This document shows positions 61,693-64,000 of a DNA stretch of 64,000 bases, in pieces. Where the stretch lies: assembly GCA_025210375.1 (NCBI GenBank), contig JAOASB010000010.1, positions 47,703 to 111,702 of the forward strand, read 5' to 3'. Position numbers and translations under genes: made by a program. Each line of letters begins with the position of its first letter. Position 1 is the stretch's first letter. Under the pieces are notes generated by a model that saw nothing but the letters and a program-made list of their open reading frames with translations, made no database searches and was not told where the DNA came from. The stretch comes from Maledivibacter sp. GTDB lineage: Bacteria > Bacillota > Clostridia > Peptostreptococcales > Caminicellaceae.

Positions 61693-62775
61693 ATGGGAAA
61701 AAAAGTTTTTGAGAAAATAAATTTAGGTGGTATAGAAGTTAATAACAGAATAGTTAGATCAGCCACAGGAGAGCTTATGGCAGATTCTAATGGTTATGTT
61801 ACGGACAGACTAATCAAAATGTATACGGATTTATGTGATGGAGATATAGGTTTGCTTATCACAGGGTTAACGGAAGTAGTTGAGGGAACCTTGACATATA
61901 CATTAATGAAAATAAGTGATGATTCATATATAGAAGGTTTAAAAAGACTTACAGATGCCGTACATGAAAAAAATGGCAAAATAGTTGCACAATTAGTACA
62001 TCATGGGGCACAAGTAAAAGGTAATCCAGATTACACGCCATATAGTCCTTCAGGTGTTGGTGATGAAGAATCGTCTTTTAAGCCAAAGGAAATAACTAAG
62101 GAAGAAATCAAGAAAGTAGTTGAAGATTTTGGTGATGGGGCACTAAGAGCTAAAAAAGCCGGATTTGATGGTGTTCAAATCCATGGAGCCCATGGATATT
62201 TCTTTAGCAGATTTTTAACTCCTTATTATAATAGAAGAAATGATGAATATGGAGGAAGCATTGAGAATAGAGTAAGAATAATATTAGAAGCATATGAAAA
62301 TGTTAGAAGCAAGTGTGGAGAAGATTTTCCTGTATTTATTAAAATGAATATATCCGATTTCCTAGAAAAGGGTGGTCTTACCTTTGAAGATAGTAGAAAA
62401 GCAGCAAAGCTGTTCGCCCAGGCAGGTTTTGATTCCATAGAGATAAGTGGAGGCATTAGGAGGGGAGATCACCTTCCTATGAGACCCAAAATAAAAACGG
62501 TAGAAGATGAAGCGTACCATAGGGATTATGGGGAAATCATAGCTAAGGATTTAGATATACCAATTATTTTAGTAGGCGGATTCAAAAGTTTAGAAGTAAT
62601 AGAGGATGTAATATCAAACACAGATATAGAAGCTGTTTCCATGTGTAGACCATTTATAAGAGAACCTCGATTATTGAATAGATGGTTAGATGGACAAACT
62701 GAGAAATCAAAATGCATCTCGTGTAATCAATGTTTCAGTCCAACTGGAACGACTTGTATATTTAACAGAAAGTAA
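61693..62775 (+). CDS. NADH:flavin oxidoreductase (OYE family) with C-terminal Cys cluster
   Basis: A 360-residue FMN protein. 'NRIVRSATGELMADSNGYVT', 'QLVHHGAQVKGN', 'VQIHGAHGYFFSRFLTPYYN' and 'RNDEYGGSIENRVRIILEAY' are family hallmarks. The C-terminus 'CISCNQCFSPTGTTC' is the 4Fe-4S motif found before the second domain of 2,4-dienoyl-CoA reductase/BaiCD proteins, but the protein ends there, so no NAD domain is present and a partner reductase would be needed. AAAGGAG lies before the ATG. A TetR gene is 233 bp downstream. Confidence 0.85.
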   Translation: MGKKVFEKINLGGIEVNNRIVRSATGELMADSNGYVTDRLIKMYTDLCDGDIGLLITGLTEVVEGTLTYTLMKISDDSYIEGLKRLTDAVHEKNGKIVAQLVHHGAQVKGNPDYTPYSPSGVGDEESSFKPKEITKEEIKKVVEDFGDGALRAKKAGFDGVQIHGAHGYFFSRFLTPYYNRRNDEYGGSIENRVRIILEAYENVRSKCGEDFPVFIKMNISDFLEKGGLTFEDSRKAAKLFAQAGFDSIEISGGIRRGDHLPMRPKIKTVEDEAYHRDYGEIIAKDLDIPIILVGGFKSLEVIEDVISNTDIEAVSMCRPFIREPRLLNRWLDGQTEKSKCISCNQCFSPTGTTCIFNRK

Positions 62776-62843
62776 CAATCTTTTCTGTGCAAAATATTGT
62801 TGAGAAGCTGTTTGTTTCATAGAATATGAAATATGAGATAATT

Positions 62844-62984
62844 GAGGAAATTGCATAACTCTTACTTGGCTGAGCTGCATATGTTTATATCATCCTTTAT
62901 TTGATTACTGACGGTATAGCCTTGAGTATTTTAAGGTTACATGGGTTATATGGCTTCTATAGAAAGTAATTATACAATTTGCTT
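62844..62984. repeat. MITE family 1, reverse copy with AATT duplication
   Basis: It begins GAGGAAATTGCATAACTCTT and ends TTATACAATTTGCTT. AATT flanks both sides. It fills most of the gap before the TetR gene and could carry its promoter. Confidence 0.7.
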
Positions 62985-63008
62985 AATTAATAGAAAAGGA
63001 CTTGGGAA

Positions 63009-63566
63009 ATGGAAAATAGAAAAGAACAGATTATAAGTTTTTCAATTGACTTTATTAAAAAATATGGGTTTGATAGTTTTAGTTATAAAGACTTATCAGA
63101 AGCTGTGGGGATAACAAAGGCCACCCTACATCATCATTTCCCCAAAAAAGAAGATTTAGGGCTTGCTGTTTGTAAAGCTTTGAAAGAGAATGGTCAAAAA
63201 TTAAGAATGAAGACGGATGGGTTGAATACCGCAAAGGAAAAGCTTAGATATATATTTGATGATGCCATTGATTATGTCAAAAGAATGGAGATTTGTCCAC
63301 TGTGTTCATTACAGGCTGAGTATAATGTAATACCAGATTCCATGAAGAAGATGGTTATCGATTTAAGCGAGAGGGAGATTGATTTTATAGCTCAGATTCT
63401 TCAAGAGGGAATAGATGAGGGTAGTTTTGAATTTAAGGGTAATCCTAGAAGTATGGCTCTTATGATATTGACTTCATATAAAGGTTCTATATTATATTCG
63501 AGGACAATTAATGGGGATATTATTACCCTTGTGCTGCAGCAGATTTATGATCAAATTATAAAATAG
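63009..63566 (+). CDS. TetR/AcrR-family regulator
   Basis: A 185-residue regulator. The N-terminal HTH 'GFDSFSYKDLSEAVGITKAT', 'LHHHFPKKEDLGLAVCKAL' is typical. The C-terminal ligand domain contains 'RMEICPLCSLQAEYNVIPDS', as in the AcrR group that senses drugs or electrophiles. AAAGGA lies 10 bp before the ATG. It lies downstream of the OYE gene, and may regulate it. Its upstream region is almost entirely a MITE. Confidence 0.85.
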   Translation: MENRKEQIISFSIDFIKKYGFDSFSYKDLSEAVGITKATLHHHFPKKEDLGLAVCKALKENGQKLRMKTDGLNTAKEKLRYIFDDAIDYVKRMEICPLCSLQAEYNVIPDSMKKMVIDLSEREIDFIAQILQEGIDEGSFEFKGNPRSMALMILTSYKGSILYSRTINGDIITLVLQQIYDQIIK

Positions 63567-63627
63567 ATAAAAATTGATTTTTGCAGGATTTCATACCATT
63601 GTAAAAAATATCATAGGTAAGGATTTA

Positions 63628-63677
63628 AAGGGTTGTCTCAAAATTTAGGCTATTGTCTTTGAGACAGCCCTTTTTTT
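63628..63677 (+). terminator. Terminator of the TetR gene
   Basis: AAGGGTTGTCTCAAA and TTTGAGACAGCCCTT form a 15-bp stem with one G-T wobble, followed by TTTTT. Confidence 0.75.
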
Positions 63678-63760
63678 ATTGAAATGAGCAAATTGTGTCA
63701 AGGGGACGGAGTTATTGACAACAGTAGAAATCTGATATACTATGGTCTAGGGGTGTATTT

Positions 63761-64000
63761 ATGCCAAGAAAAGCTAGAAGAAAAAGTGAAAGCGGTATAT
63801 ATATAATGATGAGAGGAATAAATTGTCAAAGTATATTTGAAGATGAGGAAGATTGTATGAAATTTATACAAACCATAAAAAAGTACAAAGAGAAAAGTGG
63901 ATACCAAGTTTATGCTTATTGTCTAATGGGAAATCATGTACATGTATTATTAAAAATAGGTAAAGAACCATTAGAACAAGTAATGCGTAGGATATGTGGA
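63761..64000 (+). CDS. IS200/RAYT-type Y1 transposase, cut by the window edge
   Basis: The first 80 codons of a gene running off the right end. 'MPRKARRKSESGIYIMMRGI' and 'YAYCLMGNHVHVLLKIGKEP' are characteristic of the REP-associated tyrosine transposase group; 'HVH' is the HUH metal-binding motif and the catalytic Tyr lies beyond the window. The gene is preceded by AAGGGGACGGAG at 63698-63709, a sequence that commonly precedes such genes (from memory). GGGGTG lies before the ATG. Single-strand transposases of this class move REP-like hairpins. Confidence 0.8.
   Translation, partial: MPRKARRKSESGIYIMMRGINCQSIFEDEEDCMKFIQTIKKYKEKSGYQVYAYCLMGNHVHVLLKIGKEPLEQVMRRICG

Noticed and set aside
6201..62984. 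CRISPR array from repeated sequences
   Set aside because: The repeats are dispersed, 40-160 bp and palindromic at the ends, with no regular spacers and no cas genes.

Overview
The window is AT-rich, with strong AGGAGG-type ribosome binding sites, frequent TTG/GTG alternatives, many bidirectional hairpin terminators and clostridial gene content: EFR1-type ferredoxin, NamA, ClpE-like ATPase, M55 aminopeptidase, TSCPD protein, YdcZ-type transporter halves and possible Spo0A boxes. This points to a low-GC, anaerobic, probably spore-forming member of the Clostridia/Tissierellia. No rRNA, tRNA or CRISPR array was seen. Nothing was searched; every call comes from reading motifs and context.

Layout. 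1-2.7 kb: AraC regulator, Fur-box-controlled flavodoxin/ferredoxin protein and an MBL hydrolase. 3.1-6.2 kb: flavin amine oxidase and GNAT acetyltransferase. 6.5-11 kb: a carbohydrate ABC operon (binding lipoprotein, two permeases, Gfo/Idh/MocA dehydrogenase) without its own ATPase. 11.1-16.2 kb: lipoprotein, NAD salvage pair (pncB and an NrtR-like regulator), vanadium haloperoxidase-like enzyme. 16.5-21.7 kb: HAD phosphatase, S41-like protease with ankyrin tail, ECF sigma/anti-sigma pair, YjdM. 21.8-23 kb: a decayed IS1595-like element with target duplication and a membrane-protein passenger. 23.2-27 kb: EamA transporter and a cluster of small unknown proteins plus a membrane protein. 27.6-45 kb: RlmI-like methyltransferase, NamA, Tet-type ribosomal GTPase, SulP transporter, radical SAM protein, XRE-cupin regulator, acetate transporter, RluA-type pseudouridine synthase, GGDEF-EAL protein, ClpE, AraC, DUF3795 and VOC proteins. 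45-63.6 kb: GH3 glycosidase, cardiolipin synthase, chemoreceptor, DUF554, YdcZ pair, aldehyde dehydrogenase, M55 peptidase, TSCPD, polysaccharide deacetylase-like protein, small regulators, PlsC acyltransferase, an unknown secreted protein, OYE-family reductase and TetR. The right edge cuts an IS200-type (RAYT-like) transposase.

The most unusual content is between the genes. Three copies of a unit of exactly 150 bp (2876-3025, 24181-24330, 55469-55618) each sit between two near-identical copies of the local terminator hairpin. Inside each is a 119-nt fold whose helices are kept by paired base changes. It looks like a mobile or retained structured RNA that targets and duplicates terminators; I do not recognise it. 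Two abundant MITE-like families are also present: one of about 158 bp with inverted ends and 4-bp target duplications (about ten copies), and one with TATAG...CTATA ends in a 105-bp and a 42-bp form (about thirteen copies). They have truncated at least two genes and supply gene ends and promoter-proximal sequence.
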